DNA of 64,000 bases from Thiomonas sp. FB-Cd (GTDB lineage: Bacteria > Pseudomonadota > Gammaproteobacteria > Burkholderiales > Burkholderiaceae_C). Shown here piece after piece: positions 1-10,200 of the stretch. A program made the translations under genes and the position numbers. Location of the stretch: the NCBI RefSeq assembly GCF_000733775.1, contig NZ_JPOE01000002.1, positions 1,240,001-1,304,000 of the forward strand, read 5' to 3'. Within the stretch, counting starts at the first letter, position 1, and every line of letters starts with the position of its first letter. The notes below the pieces were generated by a model. The model saw only the letters and a program-made list of their open reading frames with translations, was not told where the DNA came from and did no database searches.

Positions 1-1
1 A

Positions 2-1222
2 GCCGTGCAGGGCATCGAAGCGCTATTGACCCAGGTGCAGAAGGTCGATACCGAATCCAATCGCATCGACCGGTTGGCCACGGAAGGCTCGAGCCAGAGC
101 GCCAGCATGCGAGAGATGTTCGGCGAATTGGTGGAGCAGAACGCGCGCAATCGCGCCGAAATCCAGGCACTACAGCAGCAGTTTGGCGGTGTGGTGCAGC
201 AAATGAGCATGATCCGCGACATTGCCCAGAAAACCAACCTGCTGGCACTCAATGCGAATATCGAGGCGGCACGCGTCGGCGAAGCTGGACGCGGCTTTGC
301 CGTCGTGGCCGAGGAAATCCGCAAGCTCGCGCAGAGTACTGAAAAATCTGTAAGCAGCATCACTGAGGCTGTGGGATTAATCGACAAGTCACTGAAGACC
401 GTGGGGCAGGCCACCGAGCAGTTTTCCACGCTGATGCAAACCAGCCAGACCCGGGTGCTCAATATCGCCACCCATTTCGGCGACATCGCGGGCGGCGTGA
501 ACACGGTGGCCAAGGAGGCCGCCGCTACATCGGCCGGGATCACACGGCAAGCTCAGCATTTGCGCGGCTTGGATGCCGACTTCAACACGATGGCCGCACA
601 GGTGCAAACCCATGCCGCTGAAACCGTGCAGACCTCCACACGTATCGCAGAGTCGCTTGAGCAGGCCCTGAACAAGAGCCAGCGTTTATTCGAGTCGGCG
701 ACATTATTCCGCACCGACTCAGGTGCAAGCCGCGTGCTCAGCACGCTGGAACAAGTCACGACCGACATCGAAGTCCGCCTTGGACAGGCACTGGAGCGCG
801 GCGAGATCACCGAGTCCGAGCTATTCGACGAAAACTACGAAGCCGTGGCGAACACCGACCCGCGCAAGTTCACTACCCGCTTTACCGCCTGGGTCAAACG
901 CGAGATCCAGCCTGTGGAAGATCGCTATCTCGGCTTATCCGACCAATACAAGTATGTGCTTTTGGTCGATCGCAACGGCTACGCTGCGGCACACAATTCG
1001 GTGTACGACCAACCGCTCACGGGTGACCCGAAACGGGATCTGGTTGGCAATCGCTCCATGCGTCTTTTCAATGATCCGGTCGGCTTGGCTTCGGCGCGAA
1101 ACCGGCAGGACTTCTTGCTGCAAGTCTATGCGCGCGACACCGGCGAGATCATGCGCGAGTTGTCGCGTCCGGTGATGCTCAACGGCAAACACTGGGGCGC
1201 CGTGCGCTTCGCCTTCGTCTGA
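2..1222 (+). CDS. methyl-accepting chemotaxis protein, 5' end outside the window
   Basis: The reading frame is open from the first bases, so the gene starts upstream of the window. The first ~150 residues hold the conserved chemoreceptor signalling hairpin, including [20 protein letters not shown] and [15 protein letters not shown], which binds CheA and CheW. A long coiled coil follows. The last ~150 residues form a Cache-like sensory fold with the conserved run [10 protein letters not shown], a [13 protein letters not shown] stretch, ARDTGEIM and [10 protein letters not shown] sensory domain placed after the signalling hairpin is a known but less common arrangement and suggests cytoplasmic sensing. 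The gene lies 11 bp upstream of a CZB-like gene and is probably co-transcribed with it. The ligand cannot be told from the sequence. Confidence 0.9.
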   Translation, partial: AVQGIEALLTQVQKVDTESNRIDRLATEGSSQSASMREMFGELVEQNARNRAEIQALQQQFGGVVQQMSMIRDIAQKTNLLALNANIEAARVGEAGRGFAVVAEEIRKLAQSTEKSVSSITEAVGLIDKSLKTVGQATEQFSTLMQTSQTRVLNIATHFGDIAGGVNTVAKEAAATSAGITRQAQHLRGLDADFNTMAAQVQTHAAETVQTSTRIAESLEQALNKSQRLFESATLFRTDSGASRVLSTLEQVTTDIEVRLGQALERGEITESELFDENYEAVANTDPRKFTTRFTAWVKREIQPVEDRYLGLSDQYKYVLLVDRNGYAAAHNSVYDQPLTGDPKRDLVGNRSMRLFNDPVGLASARNRQDFLLQVYARDTGEIMRELSRPVMLNGKHWGAVRFAFV

Positions 1223-1233
1223 GACCCTCCGCC

Positions 1234-2007
1234 ATGAACCCATCCGCCACCGCTGGCCTGCCCCAGGCGCTGCGTCTGTTTCTTGCGCGCATAAGCCACC
1301 ATTGGCGCAAGCCAGTAGACCGTACCGCGTTCTCGCAAACGGGACCTATGGACCGCCGCACCATCATGCTGCCAATGATTGGCAACCAGCAGGGCAAGAG
1401 CTACTACGAGGTCGCCGAGATGTGGGCACGTGAGCGCTTGCGCGCAAAGCGCCACCTGCAGGAGATCCTCGACGGCACGATCGATTCCGGAGATCCGGAC
1501 CATGCGGCCAGTTCATTCGCCTGCGAGTTGGGCATCTGGTTGCGTTTTGTCGACATGCCCGGAATTGCCCACACAATTGACGATCTGCGCATGTGGCACG
1601 ATCACTGGCACCAGGAGCTCGCGAGGTTGATCGACCTTGCCAATCAGGCAGAGCGCACTGCGGTTGACACAGCGATGAAGCCCGGGCGTGGCCCTTGGGC
1701 GTACGCCAGCCGCCGCGTCACCCAGTTGCTTGAGGCATTGTGGGTCGACAAGGCTCCGATCGCGCTGAAGCTACAGCTCCCGACTGCGGAGGGGAACTGG
1801 ATTGACGCGGTCCTGCTGCAGGAGTATGAGCAGGGCGCCCGGCTCACGATATCGCTGGAAACCAATTTGAGTGCAGGCATGAAGGTCGGTGTGCGCGACG
1901 TTACGAAGCCCGAGGGGTCAGTGCGCGACTATCGCGTGAAGCTCTGCCGCCTTGGCCAGCGCGGCCCGCAAGATGAGGGCCTGCTCATTGCTTACTTGGT
2001 GGGTTGA
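1234..2007 (+). CDS. CZB-like (chemoreceptor zinc-binding) protein with a possible PilZ-like tail
   Basis: This 257-residue protein follows the chemoreceptor gene by 11 bp. Residues ~60-130 match the CZB zinc-binding pattern: His74, then Cys97 in CELGIWL, then His122 and His126 in the WHDHWH segment (His-x22-Cys-x-Leu-Gly-x-Trp, then His-x3-His). CZB domains sense zinc or hypochlorite-type oxidants and control chemoreceptors or diguanylate cyclases. The C-terminal ~90 residues are beta-rich and could be PilZ-like, but I see no clear RxxxR motif. The ATG at 1234 has a weak ribosome site; Met39 (1348) is an alternative start. The CZB call is motif reading by eye, and the chemotaxis link is an inference from the neighbour. 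Confidence 0.6.
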   Translation: MNPSATAGLPQALRLFLARISHHWRKPVDRTAFSQTGPMDRRTIMLPMIGNQQGKSYYEVAEMWARERLRAKRHLQEILDGTIDSGDPDHAASSFACELGIWLRFVDMPGIAHTIDDLRMWHDHWHQELARLIDLANQAERTAVDTAMKPGRGPWAYASRRVTQLLEALWVDKAPIALKLQLPTAEGNWIDAVLLQEYEQGARLTISLETNLSAGMKVGVRDVTKPEGSVRDYRVKLCRLGQRGPQDEGLLIAYLVG

Positions 2008-2109
2008 ACATCTGCCCGCACATTTCTCTTCCTCGCCCGGCCCGACGCTCCGCGTCGCATGGGCGAAGCCGTCCGGGCAGAGGGGGTCAAGCGAGTGATT
2101 TTCGCTTGT
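2004..2109 (+). repeat. ~100-bp dispersed repeat, copy A
   Basis: This stretch is closely similar to the reverse complement of 5163-5269 (copy C) and, more weakly, of 3701-3799 (copy B). Shared blocks are cttcctcgcccggcccgacg, a GACGC-nn-GCGTC hairpin, GGCGAAGCCG, GGGGGTCAAGCG and GATTTTCGCTTGT. Between copy A and the IS630 element (to 2287) the minus strand carries short open frames that look like a decayed gene, with no family I recognise. Confidence 0.7.
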
Positions 2110-2287
2110 GTCGGCAGCCCGCCATGTGCCGCCCACGGCGATCGCCACCAGCGTACAGGACTTGGGCGCAAAGCTGAGGCCGCACGCATCGGTGTTGACC
2201 AGCACCGCCCGCCACCCCAGTCGATCTCACCCTTCTTGTTCTTGGCTTGCGCGTTCGGCAAGGGCTGGGTGCTGCGCATCCCGCCTA

Positions 2288-3451
2288 GTGTAGTGAATCA
2301 TTCTTAAGTGAACTTAATGTCTTGCTGCATCTCCAATGTTTTACTGTGGACTGGGGTGGAGAGAGCGAGTGCGAGTTGCCCCTGAGATTGTTTTGACCAA
2401 TGAGGAGCGAGCCGAGTTGACGAAGCTGGCTCGTTCCAAGCTCACCAGCGTGAGGCTGGCGCAACGCGCACGCATCGTGCTGCTGGCTTCGCAGGGCATG
2501 CAGAGCAAGGAGATTGCCGCCGAGCTGGGCATTGGGCGAGTCCAGGTCTCGCGCTGGCGCGAACGCTATGCCGAGTTCAGGCTTGCGGGCATCGAGCACG
2601 ACTTGCCGCGCGGGGCACCGCCGGTGACTGTGGATGTGGCGCGCCTCATCGAACTGACCACCCAGCGCAAGCCCGAGGCGGCCACGCACTGGAGCACCCG
2701 AACCCTGGCCGCCGAGTTGGGGGTCAGCGCAGCCAGCGTCTCGCGGCATTGGCGCAAGAACGGCCTGAAGCCCCATCTGGTGCGTGGCTTCAAGGTCTCG
2801 CGCGACCCGAAGTTCGTCGAGAAGCTCGAAGACATCGTGGGGCTGTACCTGTGGCCGCCCGAGCACGCCTTGGTGCTGTGCTGTGACGAGAAGAGCCAGG
2901 TGCAGGCGCTGGACCGCACACAGCCTGGGCTGCCCCTGAAGAAGGGGCGTGCGCAGACGATGACGCACGACTACAAGCGCAACGGCACGACTACGCTGTT
3001 CGCGGCGCTGAACGTGCTCGACGGCCAGGTCATCGGCCAGTGTCAGCAGCGCCACACCCACACCGAGTGGCTGAAGTTCCTGCGGCAGATCGACCGCGAG
3101 ACGCCCAAAGGCAAGACGCTGCATCTGATCGCCGACAACTACGCCACGCACAAGCATCCTGCCGTACAAGCTTGGTTGACCAAGCATCCGCGATTCAACA
3201 TGCACTTCACGCCGACCTCGGCGTCGTGGCTGAACAGGGTCGAGCGCTTCTTCCGCGACATCACCGTCAATCGGCTGCGCCGCGGCGTGTTCACCAGCGT
3301 GCCGCAGTTGATCACTGCCATTGATGAGTACGTTGCCCATCACAACACCAAACCCAAGCCGTTCATCTGGACCAAGAGCGCTGCCGACATCCTGCAGAAG
3401 GTCATTCGTGCCAACAGTCACTTAAGTTCTAAACAGAATGCAACACTACAC
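2288..3451 (+). mobile_element. IS630-family insertion sequence
   Basis: The ends form an inverted repeat: CTAGTGTAGTG-n3-CATTCT at the left and its reverse complement at the right. TA dinucleotides sit at 2286-2287 and 3452-3453, as expected for the TA target duplication of IS630/Tc1 elements. With TA excluded, the element is 1164 bp and carries one transposase gene. It lies between repeat copies A and B. Confidence 0.88.
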
Positions 3452-3454
3452 TAG
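2336..3454 (+). CDS. IS630-family transposase
   Basis: This DDE transposase has an N-terminal helix-turn-helix (residues ~20-75, with [20 protein letters not shown]), a second winged-helix segment near residue 125, and the catalytic triad in [18 protein letters not shown] and [10 protein letters not shown]. The real start may be the GTG at residue 12-13 (VRVAPEIVL). The stop codon TAG at 3452-3454 is built from the flanking TA target copy plus the next genomic G, so the element borrows its stop from the insertion site. The frame appears intact, so the element may be active. Confidence 0.9.
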   Translation: MFYCGLGWRERVRVAPEIVLTNEERAELTKLARSKLTSVRLAQRARIVLLASQGMQSKEIAAELGIGRVQVSRWRERYAEFRLAGIEHDLPRGAPPVTVDVARLIELTTQRKPEAATHWSTRTLAAELGVSAASVSRHWRKNGLKPHLVRGFKVSRDPKFVEKLEDIVGLYLWPPEHALVLCCDEKSQVQALDRTQPGLPLKKGRAQTMTHDYKRNGTTTLFAALNVLDGQVIGQCQQRHTHTEWLKFLRQIDRETPKGKTLHLIADNYATHKHPAVQAWLTKHPRFNMHFTPTSASWLNRVERFFRDITVNRLRRGVFTSVPQLITAIDEYVAHHNTKPKPFIWTKSAADILQKVIRANSHLSSKQNATLH

Positions 3455-3814
3455 CCTGCAGCGAGCAGGAGGGCTTCTCGCAATCGCGGCTGATGGGCTT
3501 TCGCGGCCTCGAGCCCGAGCGCGCCGATTGCATGCCCACAGAGCGCACCTGCAATGCAATGCTGCATTTGCAAACAATGAGCTGCATCAAACATATCGGA
3601 CAGCGAGCATCCCGGACGAGCCGCCTTCCGGCGTGCTGAAGCTGTGGAGCTAAATGCACTGCCCGGGATTTTGACCTCCCGGGCGCGAAATCAGATCTGC
3701 ACAACCGCCTGCCTGACCCCTACTGCCGGCTCGGCTTCGACCCAGTGACGCTGCGCGTCGAATCGTGAGAGAAAGGGAATGCGCGGGCACATGTTGAACG
3801 GGACGACCTGCAAG
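3455..3814. other. gene-free interval containing repeat copy B
   Basis: I see no convincing gene here. The right part holds repeat copy B (3701-3799). The left part (3455-3700) continues the interrupted sequence to the left of the IS630 element and looks like decayed DNA. Confidence 0.5.
3701..3799 (-). repeat. ~100-bp dispersed repeat, copy B
   Basis: This is a more diverged copy of the repeat at 2004-2109 and 5163-5269, in the same orientation as copy C. It keeps the GACGC-nn-GCGTC hairpin core and the ends ACAA...GACCCC and GGGAATGCGCG. Copies B and C bracket the TnpB gene between them as direct repeats. Confidence 0.55.
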
Positions 3815-5131
3815 TCAAGCCACTGAATATGAACTCTCCCGCCGCTCAACGCATGGCGTTGTAGCGGGGGTTTCGCGGGTCACAGGCCTGGACTTGCCAC
3901 GTTGCCGTGACAGAGGTTTGGGTCTCGCCGCCACGCCCGTCCCAGGCGTGTCCTGCGTGTTGTGCGCGTCGATGAGCACCACCATTGCGCTGTTGCGGTC
4001 GCGCGGGGCCGTGTGCCCGCAGTGCGGGCACACATGCACACGCTGCGCCAACGTCTTGGGAACAAGTTCCCAGCACGCCGCGCAGCATTGCGACGGTTTG
4101 AGCTGGCGCGTATTGCTCAGATGCAGCCGCGTACCAGCTTCTTCCGCTTTGTACGCGAGCATCGGATGCGCCATGCCGAACGCGGCCGAGAGGATCTCCC
4201 GGTTGAGTCCGGCCTTTTGCCGCACGCGACGGCCCGGTGCATCCACCGTGCCCTTCGCGCTGCGGCTCATGGTCTTCGGAGCCAGTTGCTCCGTGGCCAG
4301 GACCGCGCATTGCCGCACCATCCTGGTTGTTTCCTTGTGCACGAAGTCCCGGCGCCGATTGCCGATACGCTCGTGCAGCCGGGCGATGCGACGCCCGAGC
4401 CGTTTGAAGCGCAACGATCCCTTCTTCTTCCTGGCGCGCTGCCGCTGCAGCGCGGCAAGGCGCGGCAGTTCCTCGCGCAGCCAGCGCGGGTTGCCGATAG
4501 TCCGTCCATCATCGAACGTCGCCCAGTCGTTGATCCCGAAATCCACGCCACGCCGCATGTCGCCCGTGCGCTGGCGCGCACAGGCCGCGTCGGGCACGCG
4601 CAGCGTCACCGACACGAACCACTGATCGTTCCTGCGCGTGAGCGTGATGTCGTTGGGTTTTGCCTGATCGCCGAAGCGATGCCGGCCGCGCGCCCGAATG
4701 GACATCGCCGCATCGCCACTTCCCAAGCGCAGCGTGGCACCACGGCCGCCATGCTGCATGAGCTTCCAGCCAGCCGGATCGGGATAGGTAAAACCCGAGA
4801 ACCGCTTGGCCGCCTTAAAGCGCCGGAATCCGGGCGTTTGACCAGCTTTGACCCGGCGAAAGAACGACTGGAAGGCGAGATCCAGCCGCCGCAGCGTCTG
4901 CTGCAAGGCATGACTGCCGAGCGCGATGAACTCAGGCCGATCCGCCTTGATCTGCGGCAGGACGTTCTGCTGCTCGTAGTAAGAGATGGACTTCCTGGCC
5001 TTGTGCCAGGCGTCGATGCGCTCCTCGAGCGCCGCGTTGTACAACTCGCAGTGCAGCCGCGTCCACGCCTCCAGCCGCGCAGCTTGCGCGGCATTGGGAT
5101 ACAGCTTGAGCGTGACTTTGCGCCGTTGCAT
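3815..5131 (-). CDS. tnpB: IS200/IS605-type RNA-guided endonuclease TnpB (IS1341 type, no TnpA)
   Basis: This 438-residue protein has the TnpB/Fanzor layout. An N-terminal wedge-like domain starts with RKVTLKLYPNAAQAARLEAW. The RuvC nuclease acidic residues lie in GVDFGINDW, in the Glu of VLATEQLAPK and in the Asp of DRNSAMVVL. A four-Cys zinc ribbon (CCAAC...CPHC) sits before the last RuvC motif. TnpB cuts DNA guided by an RNA from the right end of its own element, helping the element persist. No TnpA transposase gene lies nearby. The minus-strand sequence after the stop includes CCGTTCAAC near 3800, resembling the GTTCAA-type right end of ISDra2. The 3' ~95 bp of the gene are related to an orphan fragment at 47037-47135. 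Confidence 0.88.
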   Translation of the reverse strand: MQRRKVTLKLYPNAAQAARLEAWTRLHCELYNAALEERIDAWHKARKSISYYEQQNVLPQIKADRPEFIALGSHALQQTLRRLDLAFQSFFRRVKAGQTPGFRRFKAAKRFSGFTYPDPAGWKLMQHGGRGATLRLGSGDAAMSIRARGRHRFGDQAKPNDITLTRRNDQWFVSVTLRVPDAACARQRTGDMRRGVDFGINDWATFDDGRTIGNPRWLREELPRLAALQRQRARKKKGSLRFKRLGRRIARLHERIGNRRRDFVHKETTRMVRQCAVLATEQLAPKTMSRSAKGTVDAPGRRVRQKAGLNREILSAAFGMAHPMLAYKAEEAGTRLHLSNTRQLKPSQCCAACWELVPKTLAQRVHVCPHCGHTAPRDRNSAMVVLIDAHNTQDTPGTGVAARPKPLSRQRGKSRPVTRETPATTPCVERRESSYSVA

Positions 5132-5162
5132 GCTGGTATTTTATCCAGCCAAAGACCGAACA

Positions 5163-5269
5163 ACAAGCGAAAATCGCCCGCTTGACCCCCTCCTGCCCGG
5201 TCGGCTTCGCCTGAGCGACGCTGTGCGTCGGGCCGGGCGAGGAAGGGGAATGCGCGAGCATGTGTTCAC
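5163..5269 (-). repeat. ~100-bp dispersed repeat, copy C
   Basis: On the minus strand this copy closely matches copy A on the plus strand, including the hairpin GACGC-aca-GCGTC, GGCGAAGCCG-a-CCGGGCAGG and GGGGGTCAAGCG. It sits just upstream of the tnpB start and ends next to the sigma-28 promoter at 5271. It could be part of the left end of the TnpB element or an independent repeat. Confidence 0.65.
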
Positions 5270-5270
5270 T

Positions 5271-5297
5271 TCAAGCTTTTGGTAGATGTGCCGTTAA
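5271..5297 (+). promoter_or_regulatory. putative sigma-28 (FliA) promoter
   Basis: TCAAGCTT, an 11-bp spacer, then GCCGTTAA. The FliA consensus is TAAAGTTT-N11-GCCGATAA, giving 6/8 and 7/8 matches with exact spacing. The site lies ~110 bp upstream of the interrupted GGDEF/EAL gene. A matching site precedes the paralogue at 11203. Confidence 0.65.
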
Positions 5298-5407
5298 TCT
5301 GGGCGGGACCTGCTGAGACAATCCGGCTACAGGATACACACGTCAGGATGACATCTATCGGCGCTATGACGCGCCCGAAGCGATTTTTTGCCGAGGAGCT
5401 TAACCCG

Positions 5408-5968
5408 ATGGCCTCTGTGACGGCACCTTCGGCGACCAATTCAGTAAGCGCTGAACAATGCCATCAGCTTCTTGCTTCGGTGCCCCTTTCGGTTGTCACC
5501 AATCTCGCCGCGTCAGGGTTGACGTATACGTTTCTGCGAACGGGGGTTCCCTCTACGGCGCTATTCGGTTGGATTTTCGCTGTGGGTTTGATCCACCTGG
5601 CTCGACTCATGGTTTGGGTGCTTCATCGCAGAACTCCGCCTCTGGAATGCAAGACAAGGCTGCATGGCTTGCTGCGAATGGGGTTCGCATTGGCGAGTTC
5701 ATCCTGGGGAGTCATTCCCCTCTTTTTGCTCCCTGCCAGCAATCTTGGCCAAACATTCGTGGCCTGCGTTCTTGCCGGCATCAGTGGCTCTGCTGTGGCA
5801 GGATTAGCGTTTGATGGTTGGGCAGCCTACTTTTACGCGATCCTGACTGGGATGCCCTTAGCGTTCGGGCTGTGGCTCGCGGGTAGCAATACATTCCAAG
5901 CCATAGCCGTCTTGACTGTCCTGTACTCAGGCTATCTACTCGTCGTGGCGAAGCGAGGTGAGCGTCAA
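5408..5968 (+). pseudogene. N-terminal membrane part of a GGDEF/EAL protein, cut off by an IS5-family insertion
   Basis: This fragment encodes ~187 residues with about five hydrophobic segments, for example STALFGWIFAVGLIHLARL and ASSSWGVIPLFLLPASN, so it is a membrane sensor or anchor module. The frame runs into the IS5-family element at 5973. Removing the element and one TTTA copy joins codons CAA-TTT to AGT-CAT at 7223, giving GERQF-SHLVIW in frame with the GAF-GGDEF-globin-GAF-EAL protein that ends at 10771. The ATG at 5408 is preceded by GAGGAG; ATGs at 5348 and 5366 are alternatives. The intact protein would have been ~1370 residues. Confidence 0.82.
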
Positions 5969-5972
5969 TTTA

Positions 5973-7222
5973 GGGCACCTCGAAAAACCGCCCGGACGCT
6001 GGCATGATGTTGCCTGTGTCGGGGACATGAGGAAGTGGAGATGATCAAGGTCAGTCTGTTCGCGGAGCAAGAGCGTGAGACGAAGCTGGACAAGATCGGC
6101 GACGCGCTGGGCAAGCTGTCTGCGCACGTGGACTTTGCGGCGCTGGCCGCGGAGATCGACGAGGCAGCGCCCCGGCCTGGCCGCGAGCGCGGCGGACGGC
6201 CGCCGTTTCCGACCGAGTTGATGGTCCGGGCTCTGGTGGTCCAGCAGCTCTACAACCTCAGCGACGAGCAGATGGAGTTCCAGCTTCTGGACAGGCTGAG
6301 CTTCCAGCGCTTCGTGGGGCTGAGGCAGAGTTCGCAGGCACCCGACCGCACGACCATCTGGACGTTCAAAGAGCGGCTGATCAAGGCAGGCGCCACCGAG
6401 CGGATCTTCGAAGCGGTGAGCCGTCAACTCGACCGCCAGGGCTACATCGCGCGGGGCGGACAGATGATCGACGCGAGCATCGTGCCGGCGCCGAAGCAGA
6501 AGCTGACCCGTGACGAGAAGGAGATCGTTCAGCAGGACGCCATGCCGGCCGAGTGGTCGCCTTCGAAGCGCCGGCAGAAGGACGTGCAGGCGCGCTGGAC
6601 GAAGAAGCATGGCAAGAGCTACTTCGGCTACAAGCTGTCCACGAGCGTGGACAAGCGACACAAGCTGATCCGCCGCGTGCAGGTGAGCACGGCCAGCGAG
6701 CACGACACCTTGCACTTCGAGGGCGTGCTCGACGCCGGCAACACCAGCCGCGATGTCTACGCTGACAAGGGCTACGTCGACGGCGAGCGCGAGCAGCGGC
6801 TGAAGGCCCAGGGCTGGCGCATGCATATCCAGCGCAAGGGGCAGGCGGGCAAGCCGTTGTCGGACTGCCAGGAGCGACGCAACCGGCGCATTGCCAAGAC
6901 CCGCGCCCGGGTGGAGCACATCTACGCCAGCCTGGAGCAGATGGGTGGCAAGGCGCTGCGCTCGATCGGCCTGGACCGTGCGACGCTGCATCTGCACTGG
7001 AAGGCGGCGACCTACAACCTGCGGCGTCTGTGCACGCTGATGGAGGTCGGTCCGCAGCCCTTCTGACGCCCGAAATGGGCTTGGACCGGTCGAAATCGAC
7101 CGGATCCAGGCGCCAGAGGGCACAAAGATCCTCGCGCTGCCCTTCGCAGGGCCCGGAACTGGGCTCGATTGCGGCGTCATCAGGGCGATGTCAGCTCAAA
7201 AACCGGGTAATTCGAGGTGCCC
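5973..7222 (+). mobile_element. IS5-family insertion sequence
   Basis: The element is 1250 bp with terminal inverted repeats GGGCACCTCGAA and TTCGAGGTGCCC, flanked by direct TTTA copies at 5969-5972 and 7223-7226. It interrupts the GGDEF/EAL gene, and its precise removal restores the reading frame. It carries one intact transposase gene. Confidence 0.93.
6041..7066 (+). CDS. IS5-family transposase
   Basis: This 341-residue DDE transposase begins MIKVSLFAEQ. It has the N-terminal GGRPPFPTELMVRALVVQQL block, the first catalytic Asp in QMIDASIVPAPKQK, the second in VYADKGYVDGERE, and the Glu region RIAKTRARVEHIYASLEQM. The ATG at 6041 is preceded by AGGAAG at good spacing, so I prefer it to the GTG at 6035. 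The frame is complete, consistent with a recent insertion. Confidence 0.92.
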   Translation: MIKVSLFAEQERETKLDKIGDALGKLSAHVDFAALAAEIDEAAPRPGRERGGRPPFPTELMVRALVVQQLYNLSDEQMEFQLLDRLSFQRFVGLRQSSQAPDRTTIWTFKERLIKAGATERIFEAVSRQLDRQGYIARGGQMIDASIVPAPKQKLTRDEKEIVQQDAMPAEWSPSKRRQKDVQARWTKKHGKSYFGYKLSTSVDKRHKLIRRVQVSTASEHDTLHFEGVLDAGNTSRDVYADKGYVDGEREQRLKAQGWRMHIQRKGQAGKPLSDCQERRNRRIAKTRARVEHIYASLEQMGGKALRSIGLDRATLHLHWKAATYNLRRLCTLMEVGPQPF

Positions 7223-10200
7223 TTTAGTCATCTTGTCATTTGGCGCGAAGATGCGCTCCAAAACGCACAAAAGCTGCAGCGCCTGGCAGCGTTCAATGCG
7301 ATGCGCTCCCAAGTCAACATCGTCATTGCAACCGCCGAGAATGAGAACCAGCTGTTTCAGGCAATCTGCGACTTGGCCATTCAATACGGCGGGTTTCAGT
7401 TGGCTTGGATTGGGCGCCCCAATGCAACAGGTCGCTTTGAATTTGTTGCGTGCAGCGGCGAAATTGGCTACCTGGACGGACTCTATATCACCACGGATAC
7501 CACCGTGTCCGAAGGGCGCGGACCGACTCCTCGCACATGGTTCGAGAGTCGAGCCCATTTCAGCGGATCGTTTGGTGCAGCGCCAGCGCTGCAGCCCTGG
7601 GTGGAGAAGGCAAAGCGCTTTGGCCTGAATTCAACTGCGACGCTACCCATCCAGCGGCTCGGAAGGACCTCAGAAGTTTTCGTGGTCTACCACAGCGAGA
7701 TGGATGCCTTTGACGCTGAAATGCGCGGCTTGCTTGAGGATATTGCCGCGGATCTTTCTCGCGGATTAGCCCGGTTGGCGAGCCGCCAACGTGAGTTGAA
7801 ACTTGGTGCACAACTTGACGCCGCACGGAGGTTCGAACGCAGTCTTTTTCAAAAGAATGCGGCCGGTCTTTATCTGATCGATGCACATCGCAAAATCCTT
7901 GATGTCAACCCAGCTCTATGCGCGATGACAGGCTATGAGTCGAGTGAACTGATCGGCTTGACCACGGCCGCACTTCATGTCGATGTGGATGCATACGACG
8001 ACTGGGAGCACCGGTTCATCGCGTCGATGCAAGGTTCGACCATCGATCATGAAGCCGTGCCCTTCCGACGCAAAGACGGCAGCCGGGGTGCCGCCAAGCT
8101 CATGACGGCCTCAGTAGAACTGCCAGACGGATCTCCGGGTGTCCTGGTGAGCGCAATTGACATCTCGGCGCTTCAACAAGCGAATGAGGCCATGAGTTAT
8201 CAGGCTCGCCACGATGCGTTGACAGGGCTTCTAAACCGGTTCGCGCTCGAATTACTCCTCCCCATCTCCGTAGTACGGGGGCGCCATCAGAACAGTGTTT
8301 TCGCAGTCGGCATGATCGACCTTGACGACTTCAAATTCATCAATGACACGTGGGGACACGATGCCGGCGACCGGTTGCTCCAAGACTTCGCAGCGCGGCT
8401 GAAGGCGCACACGCGGGGTTCGGACATCGTTGCGCGCCTCGGAGGGGACGAATTTGTCATCGTGACGGAAAACATCGACGAGCTCCAGGCGATTGACCAG
8501 CTCCATGACATCTTCGACCTTCTTCATCAATGCGTGGAAACGCCCTTCGAGATCTGCCCCGGCGTCTTTCAGACCATGGGGATGACGATGGGCGTGGCAC
8601 TTTTCCCACTCGATGCCGAAGACGGGGATGCGCTGCTGCGTCAGGCCGATGCTGCCATGTACCAGGCGAAACTGCATAAACACGACAGAAAGCATTGGTG
8701 GCGCATTGGAGGCAATCCCGATTCAGACGCTGACCGTGAAGAAGAACTCGACCCTTACGGCCTCGACGCGGCTTCGCTTCTGGAAAGCATGCAGCCCCAG
8801 ATCAAGGCGCTGACTGACAAGTTTGTCGACGAGTTTTTCGCGAACCTGAGTCAAACAACAGACCCTTCGAACATCTTGAAGCAGCTCACGAGCACTGAAG
8901 CCGACAATTTGCGACGTGTCCAAACCCAGCATTTTCTGTTTCTATTCTCACCAAACACCAGCCAGCAGGAGATCGCAAGGCGTGCCGAACGCCTTGGGAC
9001 CGTGCACACGTTGGTCGGCGTGACGGCGTCTTTGCTGGTGCAGTCTTTATCGCTGTATCGGAGCCATCTTGGCGATGTCATACGCACCGCGGTGCTGCAA
9101 TCTCGCCAGCGTTATCGCCTACTTTTCATCGCGGACGTCCGTCTTCAAGACGATCTGCAGGCTCAGTTGGATCAGCAGGCCTCTGTTTTGAGTGCCTACA
9201 TGGATCCGCTGGCGAGGCCCCTTCCTGCGCCGGGCGCACTCTGGGCTGACATAAGCACCGACGAGATTGACGGGCTTGGCCAGCTTCCGGGCGTGCACGG
9301 GGTAATGTTGATGCGCTTGACGTCAAGCGGGGTCTTTGTTGTTGAGCGTAGTGCCGGAGTCAAGAGCCGAGCCATCGCAGCTTTATTGGCAACGCCAGGA
9401 ATGGAGCCTGTGGTGGATCCTCAATCACCTCGGGGTCACGGGCTCAGCGCCGTCGCATGGCGCAGTGCAGAAATCCAGCGCTCCGCCTCCTATGCAAGCG
9501 ACGCCCGGTATGCGGCGTGGCACTCCCAGGCCAGTGCGCTGGTTGTCCGCTCGTCACTCAGCATCCCTGTCCGCGATGTTCTCGGCAATACGGTGGCCGT
9601 CCTGAGCTTCTTTGGCGCCTATCCAAACCAGTTCGAATCGGCGACGATGCAACAATTCGCGCGCGGTCTGCAGGAGCGCTGGGGCCAAATCTGGTCTCGC
9701 TGTTTGGCCATCGCGCCAGTCGTGCGGGAAAAACAGGCTAAAGCGATTCGTGAGCGCCTGTTTTCTGGCGGATTGCAGATGTTCATTCAACCCGTCGTTG
9801 ACCTCCGGGACGGAAGCGTTCCCAAGGTCGAGGCATTGGCTCGCCTGATACTGGAGGACGGCAAAGTGCTTGCGCCCGCCCAATTTCTGCCGCTGCTAGG
9901 CGATACCCAGCTCGATCACCTCTTTCGCATCGGGCTAAGCCAAGCGCTCGATCATTTGGTGTCTTGGGATAGGCAAAATCTACCGCTTAGCGTCGGTGTG
10001 AATTTGGCACCCTCAACTCTGCTTGATCCCAATTGCGCCTTCTGGGTTGAAGAAGCGCTGCGCGCCCACGAGATCGCTCCCCATCGGCTCAGCCTGGAAC
10101 TGTTGGAGACAGAGAGCCTCGACCATACAGCGCAGGATGAGGCCATCGAAAAACTGACCCGCCTTGGCGTCAACCTTGTCATGGACGATCTGGGATCGGG

